From Roseomonas nitratireducens (lineage in GTDB: Bacteria; Pseudomonadota; Alphaproteobacteria; Acetobacterales; Acetobacteraceae), in NCBI RefSeq assembly GCF_017813355.1, contig NZ_JAGIYZ010000001.1, forward strand, positions 186,001 to 250,000: a DNA stretch of 64,000 nt, in the 5' to 3' direction. The position numbers were made by a program, and so were the translations under genes. How positions within the stretch are numbered: position 1 is the stretch's first letter; each line of letters starts with the position of its first letter. Below, piece by piece: positions 33,562-41,760 of this stretch. The notes beneath the pieces were generated by a model that was not told the DNA's origin, made no database searches, and worked only from the letters and a program-made list of their open reading frames with translations.

Positions 33562-34494
33562 TCAATTAAAGAGCGAGCTCACCGAGCTTTCCTCGCTGAT
33601 CCGCTTCATCGCCTCGGCGAGCAGCGGCGCGATGGTCAGCTGGCGGATGTTGCGGGACACGCGCACCGCCTCGGTCGCCTGGATGCTGTCCGTCACCGTC
33701 ATCATCTCGATGGGTGCGGCGCCGATGCGCGCGACCGCGCCGCCCGAGAAGACGCCGTGCGTGACATAGACGCCGGCGGACTTGGCGCCGTTCTTCAGCA
33801 GCGCCTCGGCCGCGTTGCACAGCGTGCCGCCGGAATCGACGATGTCGTCCACCAGCAGGCAGTGCCGGCCCTCGACCTCGCCGATCACGTTCATCACTTC
33901 CGACACGCCGGCGCGCGGGCGCCGCTTGTCGATGATGGCGAGATCGACGCCGAGCCGCGCCGCGATGGCGCGCGCGCGCACCACGCCGCCCACGTCGGGG
34001 GAGACGATCATCAGCTCCCGCCCCTCGTAGCGTTCCTGGATGTCGCGGGAGAACAGCGGCGCGGCGAACAGGTTGTCGACCGGGATGTCGAAGAAGCCCT
34101 GGATCTGCACGGCGTGCAGGTCCATCGTCAGCACGCGGTCCGCGCCGGCCGTGGTGATCAGGTTCGCGACCAGCTTCGCGCTGATCGGCGTGCGCGGGCC
34201 GGACTTCCGGTCCTGCCGGGCGTAGCCGAAATACGGGATCACCGCCGTGATGCGCCGCGCCGATCCGCGCTTGAGCGCATCGAGCGTGATCAGCAGCTCC
34301 ATCAGGTTGTCGTTGGCGGGGTAGGAGGTGGACTGCACCACGAACACGTCCTCGCCGCGGACATTCTCGTGGATCTCGACGAAGACCTCGAGGTCGGCGA
34401 AGCGGCGGACGGAAGCGTTGGTCAGCGGGATCCCGCAGGCGGCGGCGACCGCCTCGGCCAGCGGGCGGTTGCTGTTGCAGGCGACGATCTTCAT
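33562..34494 (-). CDS. prs: Ribose-phosphate pyrophosphokinase
   Basis: 310 residues, standard length. Class I PRPP synthetase blocks are present: [93 protein letters not shown], and the PRPP-binding loop [14 protein letters not shown]. It makes PRPP for nucleotide, histidine and tryptophan synthesis. Its downstream side is the tandem repeat block, whose hairpins could stop its transcript. Diverges from the YD-repeat protein over 146 bp. Confidence 0.97.
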   Translation of the reverse strand: MKIVACNSNRPLAEAVAAACGIPLTNASVRRFADLEVFVEIHENVRGEDVFVVQSTSYPANDNLMELLITLDALKRGSARRITAVIPYFGYARQDRKSGPRTPISAKLVANLITTAGADRVLTMDLHAVQIQGFFDIPVDNLFAAPLFSRDIQERYEGRELMIVSPDVGGVVRARAIAARLGVDLAIIDKRRPRAGVSEVMNVIGEVEGRHCLLVDDIVDSGGTLCNAAEALLKNGAKSAGVYVTHGVFSGGAVARIGAAPIEMMTVTDSIQATEAVRVSRNIRQLTIAPLLAEAMKRISEESSVSSLFN

Positions 34495-34640
34495 GGCCGG
34501 GGGGCTCCGGGCGCCGCGAGGCGACGGTGGGCGGGGGGCGAGGGCGCGCGGTTGGTAGCAATGTGACGGGCGCGTGTAAATCAGGCGGCCTTAACCTCGC
34601 CGCAGGTTTCACGGAGCATCCTGCGCCAGGAGGATCCGCC

Positions 34641-35066
34641 ATGCGTCCCATCGCCCTTGCCCTGATGCTCGCCGCGCTGGCCCTGCCCGCCGCGGCGCAG
34701 ACCGGGAAGACCTACGATGCCTCGGGCCGCCAGGTGGGCCGCACGGAAGGCACGGACACCATGCGGTACTACGATTCCTCGGGCCGGTCCGTCGGCCGGT
34801 CGGAAACGCAGGGCGGCACCACGCGCTACTACGATTCGTCGGGGCGCGGGCAGGGCCGCAGCCAGCAATCGGGCGACACGATCCGCCACTACGATTCCTC
34901 GGGCCGTTCGGTCGGGCGGACCGAATGGTCGGGCAACACCGCGCGGATGTACGATTCCTCGGGCCGCGGCACCGGGCGGATCGAACGCAGCGGCGACGAA
35001 TGGCGCCGCTACGATTCCTCGGGCCGCATGGTCGGCCGCGGCTCGGGTCCGGTGCCGAGCCGCTGA
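34641..35066 (+). CDS. Secreted protein made of six YD-like ~20-residue repeats
   Basis: 141 residues. A signal peptide (MRPIALALMLAALALPAAAQ) is followed by six repeats of a 19-20-residue unit starting YDSSGR (first copy YDASGR) then xxGR, ending with an aromatic or basic residue before the next YD. The pattern resembles the YD repeats of Rhs/teneurin shells, but in a tiny free-standing form. The DNA coding for YDSSGR is almost identical in five copies (TACGATTCCTCGGGCCG), suggesting recent expansion or gene conversion. AGGAGGATCC precedes the ATG. Periplasmic or surface location is likely; function unknown. Convergent with phasin. Confidence 0.8.
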   Translation: MRPIALALMLAALALPAAAQTGKTYDASGRQVGRTEGTDTMRYYDSSGRSVGRSETQGGTTRYYDSSGRGQGRSQQSGDTIRHYDSSGRSVGRTEWSGNTARMYDSSGRGTGRIERSGDEWRRYDSSGRMVGRGSGPVPSR

Positions 35067-35073
35067 GCGGGCG

Positions 35074-35526
35074 TCAGCCGCCCGCCTTGGCCATCAGCCC
35101 CTTCACTTCCTCCATCGCCTCGGTGAAGCGCTTGTTCAGCACGCCGAGCGCCTCGCTGTTCGACTTCTGGATGAGTTCGGCGATCTCCTGGAGGTTGGCG
35201 ACCGCCTTCTCGTAGGTCGCCTTGGCCATCTCGGCCTGCTTGGCGGCCTTGTCCTGCGGCGCCTCGGCGCCGGCGAAGGCGCGCATCGCCTCCGTCATCT
35301 CGCTGACGGATTGCTGCAGGATCTCCATGTGCCGGCGGGCGACGGCCTGGGCGCCTTCAAGCGCTACGCGGTTGGCGGCCGACAGCGCCTCGAGGTTGCG
35401 GCGCTGGGCGGCGGCCAGCGCCTCCATGTCCGGCATGCCGGGCATGGCCGGCATGGTGGGCATGCGGAACTCCGAGAACATCTTCATCATGTCCATATCG
35501 GGCTTGAAGCCGGACCGCTGCACCAT
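35074..35526 (-). CDS. Phasin-family protein
   Basis: 150 residues. Long amphipathic helices with Ala/Met and heptad-like spacing: MEALAAAQRRNLEALSAANRVALEGAQAVARRHMEILQQSVSEM and KQAEMAKATYEKAVANLQEIAELIQKSNSEALGVLNKRF, the typical phasin-2 layout. Phasins coat polyhydroxyalkanoate granules and control their size. The N-terminal Met/Pro-rich stretch (FRMPTMPAMPGMPDM) is variable. Start at 35526 has AAGGGG about 10 bases upstream; a longer frame to 35583 lacks one. A TetR-type gene lies directly upstream, perhaps its regulator. Confidence 0.88.
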   Translation of the reverse strand: MVQRSGFKPDMDMMKMFSEFRMPTMPAMPGMPDMEALAAAQRRNLEALSAANRVALEGAQAVARRHMEILQQSVSEMTEAMRAFAGAEAPQDKAAKQAEMAKATYEKAVANLQEIAELIQKSNSEALGVLNKRFTEAMEEVKGLMAKAGG

Positions 35527-35607
35527 AGCCTGCACCCCTTCTGTTTGGCGGTGCAGCATAGGCGCAAAACCCGCATCCTGCACGCGACGCTTGCGCGAAG
35601 GGGCTTT

Positions 35608-35625
35608 CCTTCCCCTGGGGGAAGG
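35608..35625 (-). terminator. Perfect 8-bp hairpin after the TetR-like gene
   Basis: CCTTCCCC-TG-GGGGAAGG lies 8 bp past the TetR-like stop and 82 bp upstream of the phasin start. No T-tract, so it may stabilise the transcript end or shape the phasin leader. Confidence 0.45.
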
Positions 35626-35632
35626 TTCCGGA

Positions 35633-36253
35633 TCAGGCGTCCTCGTCCGGGGCGCCGGGCTCGGGCGGGGCGGCGTCCTCCTCGGGCGGCATCAGCCGCA
35701 GCGTCCGCGCCAGCTGCTCCGCCCGGTCCAGCGCGCGGTCGAGCGCGGCCATGGTGGTGCCCAGATCCTCCGACTCGTCCTCGGCCCAGCTGCGCGCGGC
35801 CATCAGCCACACGCCTACCAGCCCGGCGGCCAGCGCGCGGCGCCGGCAGCCATCGCCGCCGATCTCCGCCGCATCCAGCATCCAGCGCATGGACAGCGAC
35901 AGTTGCGGGCCGAGCAGCGCGGCCAAGCTCGGGTCCCGGCGCATGTCCTTCATGAAGCGCAGGATGCCGGCGCGGTGCGGCTGCATCGCGTCGAAGCGGC
36001 GCATCAGCACGTCGAACAGCCGGTCGCGCGCCGCGCCGCCCTGGCCGGGGACGGTGCCTTCCAGCACCAGCCGGTCCACCAGCTTGCCGTGCAGGATCAG
36101 CGCGTCGAGCCGGCTGGGGAAGCGGTCCCGCAGCTCGGCCAGGCTCGCGCCGGATTCGGCGGCAAGCCGCCCCATCGTCAGGCCGGGCCAGCCGTGATCC
36201 GCGATCACGCGCCAGAGGGCCGCCACCAGGTCCGTATCGTTCGTCGCGCTCAT
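35633..36253 (-). CDS. TetR-like transcriptional regulator
   Basis: 206 residues. The N-terminal helix-turn-helix (LVAALWRVIADHGWPGLTMGRLAAESGASLAELRDRFPSRLDAL) fits TetR proteins; the rest is helical and has the dimerisation-like pattern of the ligand domain, ending in an acidic Pro-rich tail (PPEEDAAPPEPGAPDEDA). It is transcribed toward the phasin, so control of PHA granule protein synthesis is possible (inference). Some COQ9-like proteins share this fold, but the helix-turn-helix is clearer here. Effector unknown. Confidence 0.7.
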   Translation of the reverse strand: MSATNDTDLVAALWRVIADHGWPGLTMGRLAAESGASLAELRDRFPSRLDALILHGKLVDRLVLEGTVPGQGGAARDRLFDVLMRRFDAMQPHRAGILRFMKDMRRDPSLAALLGPQLSLSMRWMLDAAEIGGDGCRRRALAAGLVGVWLMAARSWAEDESEDLGTTMAALDRALDRAEQLARTLRLMPPEEDAAPPEPGAPDEDA

Positions 36254-36278
36254 GGGACGACAATATGGGAGGAGCGGG

Positions 36279-37091
36279 TCAGCCCGCCAGTTCGCGGGCG
36301 CGATCCGTCGCCGCGGCGATCGCCTTCGACATCAGCTCCGGCCATGCCTCGGGCGCCATCAGCACGCCCAGCGCCCGTTCCGTCGTGCCCTTGGGGCTGG
36401 TGACCGCGCGGCGGAGGTCGGCCGCATCCTGCGGGCTGGCGGCGAGCAGCGCGCCGGATCCGGCGACGGTCGCGCGCGCCATGCGCCGGGCGAGGTCGGC
36501 CGGCAGGCCCTGCTCGATCGCCGCCTTCTCCAGCACCTCGGCAAGCAGGAAGACATAGGCCGGGCCGCCGCCGGACACGGCGGTGACGGGGTTGATCTGG
36601 TCTTCCTCATCCACCCAGGCCACTTCGCCCACCGCCTGCAGCAGCGCGTCGGCCAGCGCCTTCTGGGCCGGGGTGACGCCGGGCGCGGCGAAGGCGGCGG
36701 TGAAGCCCTGGCGCACCGCGGCCGGCGTGTTGGGCATGGCGCGCACCACCGCCGCGTCCTGCCCAAGTGCGGCGCGCATCGAGGCGACCGAGCGGCCGGC
36801 CATGATCGAGACGAACAGCGCGCCCTGCGCGGCGAAGCGCGCGAAGGCCGGCAGGCTCGCCGGCGCCTCCTGCGGCTTGATCGCGAGGATGACGGCCGCG
36901 GGGCGGAAATCCGCCGGGATGCCGGCGGCGTCGGCGACGATGGTCGCCCGCCCGGCGAAGGCGGCCGCCGCCGGGGCGTGCGGTTCCACCACCACGGCGC
37001 GCGTCAGGCCGCGTTCCAGCCAGCCGGACAGCATGGCGCCGCCCATCTTGCCGCAGCCGATGAGGAGAAGGTCGGGGAGGGTCTCGGTCAT
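36279..37091 (-). CDS. proC: Pyrroline-5-carboxylate reductase
   Basis: 270 residues. NAD(P)-binding start LLLIGCGKMGGAMLSGW, AVILAIKPQ near residue 70, SIMAGRSVASMRAALG, VRAMPNTPAAVRQG, and the C-terminal substrate region VTAVSGGGPAYVFLLAEVLEKAAIEQGLP, with the ATVAGSGALL block. It reduces P5C to proline with NADPH in the cytoplasm. It lies 25 bp downstream of nothing related (neighbours are a TetR-like gene and dinB), so context adds no information. Confidence 0.95.
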   Translation of the reverse strand: MTETLPDLLLIGCGKMGGAMLSGWLERGLTRAVVVEPHAPAAAAFAGRATIVADAAGIPADFRPAAVILAIKPQEAPASLPAFARFAAQGALFVSIMAGRSVASMRAALGQDAAVVRAMPNTPAAVRQGFTAAFAAPGVTPAQKALADALLQAVGEVAWVDEEDQINPVTAVSGGGPAYVFLLAEVLEKAAIEQGLPADLARRMARATVAGSGALLAASPQDAADLRRAVTSPKGTTERALGVLMAPEAWPELMSKAIAAATDRARELAG

Positions 37092-37131
37092 GGGCGGAGG
37101 GTGGCGGGGCGCGCCCCGGCGGGCAAGGGGA

Positions 37132-38403
37132 TCAGCCCTTGCGGGCGGGCGGGGGCAGGCCGCGGCCCTTCACCACCGCGCCCTCGCCGAACTTCGCGCG
37201 CAGCTTCTCCACCGCTTCCCACCGCGCGGCGCGGCGCGGCGCCTCGGGGTCGGCGAGGTCGCCGCGGTCCGCCGCATCCCCGGGCGCGAGCGGCTGGGCG
37301 CCGATGCCGATCAGGCGGAAGGCCGTGCCGTCCGCTTCCCTGGCCAGCAGCGGGCGGGCGGCGGCGAACAGCACGTCCGGCAGCCGCGTGGGCTCGGGCA
37401 GGCGGGTCGCGCGGGTGCGGGTCGCGAAGGAGGCAGTCTTGAGCTTCAGCGTCACGCCGGCGGCGGCGAAGCCCTTCTCCTTCAGCCGCCGCGCCAGCTT
37501 CTCGCACAGCCGCCACAGCGGTGCCTCCAGCGCGGCCTGAGTCGCGAGGTCGGCCTCGAAAGTGGTCTCGGCGCTGATGCTTTTCGTCTCGCGGTCGGGG
37601 CTGACGCGGCGGGCATCCTCCCCGCGCGCGCGGGCCGCCAGGCCCGGCCCTTCCTCCCCGAAGCGCGCCGCGGCTTCCTTGGGCGACAGCGCCGCGAGCT
37701 GGCCGAGCGTGGTGAAGCCCGCCGCCGCCAACCGCTTGCCGAGCGCGGGCCCCACGCCCGGCAGCAGGGAGACAGGCTGCGGCGCGAGCCAGCCGGCCGC
37801 TTCCCCCGCGCCGATCACCGCGAAGCCGCGCGGCTTGTCGCGTTCCGCCGCGAGCTTCGCCATCAGCCGGTTGGCGGCCAGCCCGACCGAGACGGTCACG
37901 CCGACCTCCCGTTCCACGGCCAGCGCGAAGCGGGCGAGGGTGACGGCGGGCGGGGCGCCGTGCAGCGCCTCGGTGCCCGAGAGGTCGAGCACCGCCTCGT
38001 CGATCGACAGCGGCTGAACGAGCGGCGTCAGCGCTTCCATCATCGCCCGGATGCGCCGGCCCTCATGGACGTATTTCGCCATGTCCGGGCGGATCACCAC
38101 GGCGTCCGGGCAGGCGGACAGCGCCTTGAACATCGGCATGGCGCTGCGCACGCCGCGGGTGCGCGCGACGTAGCAGCAGGCGGCGACGACGCCGCGCCGC
38201 CCGCCGCCGACGATCACCGGCCGCGCCATCAGTTCGGGCCGGTCGCGCTTTTCCACCGATGCGTAGAAGGCGTCGCAATCGACATGCGCGACGGTCAGCG
38301 CGAAGAGGTCCGGATGCGCCACGACGCGGCGCGACCCGCAGGCGGGGCAGCGGGCGAAGGCCGCTTCCGCCCGGTGCAGGCAGTCCCGGCAGAGCGCGGG
38401 CAT
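37132..38403 (-). CDS. dinB: DNA polymerase IV (Y-family) with N-terminal zinc ribbon
   Basis: 423 residues. Ahead of the polymerase the protein carries a zinc-ribbon-like head: LCRDCLHRAEAAFARCPACGSRRVVAHPD (Cys at about 5, 8, 19, 22). Then come the palm catalytic blocks VDCDAFYASVEKRDRPEL and SIDEAVLDLSGTEA, and the little-finger domain (ETKSISAETTFEADL). Performs translesion synthesis and can make single-base errors. The zinc head is known in a subset of alphaproteobacterial DinB and may recruit the enzyme. It is transcribed with the downstream small membrane protein region only loosely (4 bp from its neighbour's stop). Confidence 0.93.
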   Translation of the reverse strand: MPALCRDCLHRAEAAFARCPACGSRRVVAHPDLFALTVAHVDCDAFYASVEKRDRPELMARPVIVGGGRRGVVAACCYVARTRGVRSAMPMFKALSACPDAVVIRPDMAKYVHEGRRIRAMMEALTPLVQPLSIDEAVLDLSGTEALHGAPPAVTLARFALAVEREVGVTVSVGLAANRLMAKLAAERDKPRGFAVIGAGEAAGWLAPQPVSLLPGVGPALGKRLAAAGFTTLGQLAALSPKEAAARFGEEGPGLAARARGEDARRVSPDRETKSISAETTFEADLATQAALEAPLWRLCEKLARRLKEKGFAAAGVTLKLKTASFATRTRATRLPEPTRLPDVLFAAARPLLAREADGTAFRLIGIGAQPLAPGDAADRGDLADPEAPRRAARWEAVEKLRAKFGEGAVVKGRGLPPPARKG

Positions 38404-38407
38404 AGCG

Positions 38408-38788
38408 CTATCGCCTCAGCAGCGGCACCAGTGCCAGCGCCACGAGCAGGCCGAGGCCGATGAGCCCGGCCGGCGTGGCGAAGGCGGCGATCCATTCCCC
38501 GAAGCGGCCGAGGCCGAGGGCCATCACGACCTCCGCCGTCAGCACGGGGGCCAGGGCAACGAGGCCCATCGCGAGACGCGGCCCGGGCTGCGGCACCACG
38601 CCCTGCGCGCGGGCGACGCGCGGCGCGATCAGCAGCATCGCGACCAGCATCGGCACCGCTTCGGCCGCCACCGCCAGGGCGGCGCCGAGCGCGGGTTCCA
38701 GCACCAGCACGCGCAGCGGCCCCAGCAGGAAGCCGACGCCGAACATCGTCGCGCCATAGACCAGCCCGGCGCGGAGCGGCGCGTTCAT
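38408..38788 (-). CDS. Small four-helix membrane protein, 126 aa
   Basis: Hydrophobic helices at about 5-25 (GLVYGATMFGVGFLLGPLRVL), 30-55 (LGAALAVAAEAVPMLVAMLLIA), 75-95 and 105-123. No motif I can name; it resembles small inner-membrane proteins annotated only as hypothetical. Its ATG overlaps the mak stop by 4 bp, so it is translated with the kinase. A role in sugar uptake is possible only by position. Confidence 0.75.
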   Translation of the reverse strand: MNAPLRAGLVYGATMFGVGFLLGPLRVLVLEPALGAALAVAAEAVPMLVAMLLIAPRVARAQGVVPQPGPRLAMGLVALAPVLTAEVVMALGLGRFGEWIAAFATPAGLIGLGLLVALALVPLLRR

Positions 38789-39675
38789 CCCGCGTCCCAC
38801 AGCCGCGCGGCGCCGAAGACGCCGGAGGAATCGCCGTGCCGCGCGCGTACGATCGACGTGCGCGCCACGTCGCCGAAGACATGCGCCGCCATCAGCGGCG
38901 GCACGTCGCTGTACAGATGCGCCATGTTCGACAGCCCGCCGCCGAGCACGACGATGTCGGGGTCGAGGATGTTCGCGATCATGCCGAGCGCGCGCGCCAG
39001 CCGGTCCGTGTGCCGTGCCAGCGCGGCCGCCGCCTTCGCCTCCCCCGCCGCGGCGCGGGCGGGGATCGAGCCCGCGTCGCGCGCGCCCGGCCCGTCGCAA
39101 TCGGCGGCGAGCGCGGGGCCGCAGAGAAACGTCTCGATGCAGCCATGCCGGCCGCACCAGCAGCGCGGCCCGGGGAATTCGTCGGGCCGCATCCAGGGCA
39201 GCGGCGTGTGGCCCCATTCGCCCCCCGTCCGGTTCGGCCCGTCGAGGATCCGGCCCGAGGTGACGATCCCCGCGCCGCAGCCCGTGCCGATGATGACGGC
39301 GAAGACGGTGCGGTGGCCGGCGCCGGCGCCGGCCGCGGCCTCGCTCATCGCCAGGCAATTGGCGTCGTTCGTCACCCGCACCTCTCGCCCCAGCGCGGCG
39401 GCGAGGTCGCGGTCGAGCGGCTGGCCGTTCAGCGCCTGGGAATTGGCGTTGCGCACCAGGCCGGTGGCGGGGCTGAGGCTGCCGGGGATGCCGACGCCGA
39501 CGGTCCCGCGCGCGCCGGTCTCGCGGTCCGCTTCCTCCACCAGCCGGGCGATCGCCTCGATCATGGCGGGGTATTCGGCCGGGGTGGTGGTGCGCCGGCG
39601 CAGCCGCACCGCGCCATCGCGGTCGAGCGCCACGATCTCGATCTTCGTCCCGCCGAGGTCGATGCCCAGTCTCAT
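38785..39675 (-). CDS. mak: ROK-family fructokinase (Mak-like)
   Basis: 296 residues. ROK motifs: GIDLGGTKIEIVALD (phosphate 1), VGVGIPGSLSPATGLVRNANSQALNGQPL, VTNDANCLAMSEA, and the zinc site GEWGHTPLPW with CWCGRHGCIETF; the end VRARHGDSSGVFGAARLW closely follows E. coli Mak. Phosphorylates fructose (and perhaps mannose) with ATP. Start at 39675 (MRLGIDLGG). No sugar transporter is adjacent, apart from the small membrane protein coupled to it. Good match to Mak rather than glucokinase or NagK on these motifs. Confidence 0.88.
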   Translation of the reverse strand: MRLGIDLGGTKIEIVALDRDGAVRLRRRTTTPAEYPAMIEAIARLVEEADRETGARGTVGVGIPGSLSPATGLVRNANSQALNGQPLDRDLAAALGREVRVTNDANCLAMSEAAAGAGAGHRTVFAVIIGTGCGAGIVTSGRILDGPNRTGGEWGHTPLPWMRPDEFPGPRCWCGRHGCIETFLCGPALAADCDGPGARDAGSIPARAAAGEAKAAAALARHTDRLARALGMIANILDPDIVVLGGGLSNMAHLYSDVPPLMAAHVFGDVARTSIVRARHGDSSGVFGAARLWDAG

Positions 39676-39750
39676 GGGACGAAGGGTGGAGAGGCCAGCG
39701 CCGCGCCGCAACCCTGGACGCGGCGGTCGCGGGGTGCTGGACTCGCGGCC

Positions 39751-39990
39751 ATGGGTGAAACGCTGCTCGACGTGAAGGGGCTGACCTGCCCGCTGCCGGT
39801 GCTCAAGGCCAACAAGGCGCTGCGCGGCCTGCCCGCCGGCGCGCGGCTGACGGTGCTGGCGACCGACCCGGCCTCGGTCGCGGATTTCCGCGCCTTCTGC
39901 AAGGAGACCGGCCACGCGCTGGTCGCCTTCGGGGAGGAAGCCGGTGCCTATCGCTTCGTCATCCGCAAGCGGGAGGATCCGCCCGCGTGA
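39751..39990 (+). CDS. TusA-family sulfur carrier protein
   Basis: 79 residues of the SirA/TusA fold: LLDVKGLTCPLPVLKANKALRGLPAGARLTVLATDPASVADFRAFCKETGHALV. The catalytic Cys is in the CPLP motif. TusA-type proteins pass sulfur for 2-thiouridine formation or to other enzymes. Its TGA overlaps the GTG start of the histone-deacetylase-like gene (GTGA), so the two are coupled. Diverges from mak (75 bp). Partner not visible. Confidence 0.93.
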   Translation: MGETLLDVKGLTCPLPVLKANKALRGLPAGARLTVLATDPASVADFRAFCKETGHALVAFGEEAGAYRFVIRKREDPPA

Positions 39991-40916
39991 GCGTCCTTCT
40001 CCTCACCCACCGCGCCTGCCTGCACCACGATCCGGGCCCGCATCATCCGGAATGCCCGGACCGGCTGCGCGCGGTGCTGCAGGCGCTGGATGCCGGCGAA
40101 TTCGCCGAGCTGATCCGCGACCAGGCGCCGCAGGCCACGCGCGAGCAGTTGATGCGCGTGCATCCCGAGAACTACGTCGACGCCATCCTGGCGATCCGGC
40201 CCGAACCGGATGAGCGCGTGGCGCTGGACGGCGACACGCTGATGTCCTGGGGCAGCGCGGAGGCCGCGCTGCGGGCCGCGGGGGCGGCCGTCGCCGCGGT
40301 CGATGCGGTGATGAAGGGGGAATTCCGCCGCGCCTTCTGCGCCACGCGCCCGCCCGGGCATCATTGCGAGCCGGCGCGGCCGATGGGCTTCTGCCTGTTC
40401 GCCAATGCCGCCGTCGCGGCGCGGCACGCGCAGGACGTCCATGGCGCCGCGCGCGTCGCGGTGGTGGATTTCGACGTCCATCACGGCAACGGCACCCAGG
40501 CCTGCTTCGAGACCGAGCCGAGCCTGTTCTACGCGAGCAGCCACCAATGGCCGCTCTATCCCGGCACGGGCGACGTGACCGAGACGGGGGTGGGCAACAT
40601 CCTCAACGTCACGCTGCCGCCGGGTGCCGACGGTGCCGCCTTCCGCGCGGCCTGGGGGGAGCAGATCATCCCCGCGCTGGACGATTTCGACCCCGACCTG
40701 CTGGTGATCTCGGCCGGCTTCGACGCGCACGCCGCCGACCCGCTGGCGCAGCTGCGCGTGCGGGAAGCGGATTTCGCCTGGGTGACGGAAGCGCTCTGCG
40801 CCATGGCGGACCGGCGCTGCGGCGGCAAGGTCGTGAGCCTGCTGGAAGGCGGCTATGACCTGGAGGCGCTGGGGCGTTCGACGGCGGCGCATGTGCGCGC
40901 GCTGATGCGCGCCTGA
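39987..40916 (+). CDS. Histone deacetylase-family (HdaH/acetoin-utilisation-like) amidohydrolase
   Basis: 309 residues. The deacetylase core is clear: HHPECPDRLRAVLQAL, ATRPPGHHCEPARPMGFCLFANAAVAARHA (His pair), VAVVDFDVHHGNGTQACF (zinc ligands Asp/His), and LVISAGFDAHAADPLAQLRV. It removes acetyl or acyl groups from amines or amides (polyamine or protein substrates). The start is GTG at 39987 with GGGAGG upstream, inside the TusA stop. Family members occur widely in bacteria without histones; the real substrate is not known. Confidence 0.92.
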   Translation: MSVLLLTHRACLHHDPGPHHPECPDRLRAVLQALDAGEFAELIRDQAPQATREQLMRVHPENYVDAILAIRPEPDERVALDGDTLMSWGSAEAALRAAGAAVAAVDAVMKGEFRRAFCATRPPGHHCEPARPMGFCLFANAAVAARHAQDVHGAARVAVVDFDVHHGNGTQACFETEPSLFYASSHQWPLYPGTGDVTETGVGNILNVTLPPGADGAAFRAAWGEQIIPALDDFDPDLLVISAGFDAHAADPLAQLRVREADFAWVTEALCAMADRRCGGKVVSLLEGGYDLEALGRSTAAHVRALMRA

Positions 40917-40962
40917 GCGGGTAAATCCGGCTGGTGGCGGCCGTCATGGAGGCACGCATGAC

Positions 40963-41700
40963 ATGAGCGGCGAAACCGCCGGTTCGGGCAGGCTTGCGGT
41001 GCTGATCGACGCCGACAACGCCAACCCCAAGGTCATCGAGGGGCTGCTCGGCGAGGTTGCCCGCTACGGCGTGGCGAATGTGAAGCGCGCCTATGGCGAC
41101 TGGACGACCTCCCAGCTCGGTGGCTGGAAGTCGGTGCTGCTCGATCACTCGATCCAACCCATGCAGCAATTCGCCAATACGAAGGGCAAGAACGCCACGG
41201 ACAGCGCCATGATCATCGATGCGATGGACCTGCTGCACATGCGCGCGCTGGACGGCTTCTGCATCGTCTCGAGCGATAGCGACTTCACCGGCCTCGCGCG
41301 CCGGATCCGCGAGAACGGGCTGCTTGTCGTCGGTTTTGGCGAGAAGAAGACGCCCAAGGCCTTCGTCGCCGCCTGCGACCGCTTCGTCTACACCGAAGTG
41401 CTGGAACCGAGTGCGGCGAAGCCGGCCGGCAAGGCAGCATCGCCACCCAAGGACGACCGCTTGGTCGCGCTGATCCGCGCCGCGATCGAAGCGGCCTCGG
41501 ACGACACAGGATGGGCGCCGCTGGGCGGCGTCGGCAGCAACATTGCCAAGCAGTCCCCGGATTTCGATTCCCGCAACTACGGGTTCACCAAGCTGAGCGG
41601 CCTGGTCAAGGCGCTGAAGCTGTTCGAGATCGAGGAGCGGACGCGCGGCGACGGCCAGACGCGGGCGCTCTACATCCGGGACGGGCGGCCGCCGGCGTGA
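40963..41700 (+). CDS. NYN-domain RNase-like protein with C-terminal OST-HTH (LOTUS) domain
   Basis: 245 residues. The N-terminal NYN/PIN-like domain has the acidic catalytic set LAVLIDADNANPK, NATDSAMIIDAMDLL and FCIVSSDSDFTGLARRI, as in LabA and MARF1-type RNases. A linker (about 150-165) leads to an OST-HTH/LOTUS domain (RLVALIRAAIEAASDDTGWAPLGGVGSNIAKQSPDFDSRNYGFTKLSGLVKAL). The pairing of NYN with LOTUS suggests RNA binding and cleavage. It follows the deacetylase gene by 46 bp. Target RNA unknown; domain calls are solid. Confidence 0.9.
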   Translation: MSGETAGSGRLAVLIDADNANPKVIEGLLGEVARYGVANVKRAYGDWTTSQLGGWKSVLLDHSIQPMQQFANTKGKNATDSAMIIDAMDLLHMRALDGFCIVSSDSDFTGLARRIRENGLLVVGFGEKKTPKAFVAACDRFVYTEVLEPSAAKPAGKAASPPKDDRLVALIRAAIEAASDDTGWAPLGGVGSNIAKQSPDFDSRNYGFTKLSGLVKALKLFEIEERTRGDGQTRALYIRDGRPPA

Positions 41701-41760
41701 CGACGGATGCGGAGTCGCGCGGCACGCGCCGGGATCGGCCGAGCGGAGAACCTTGCCGCC

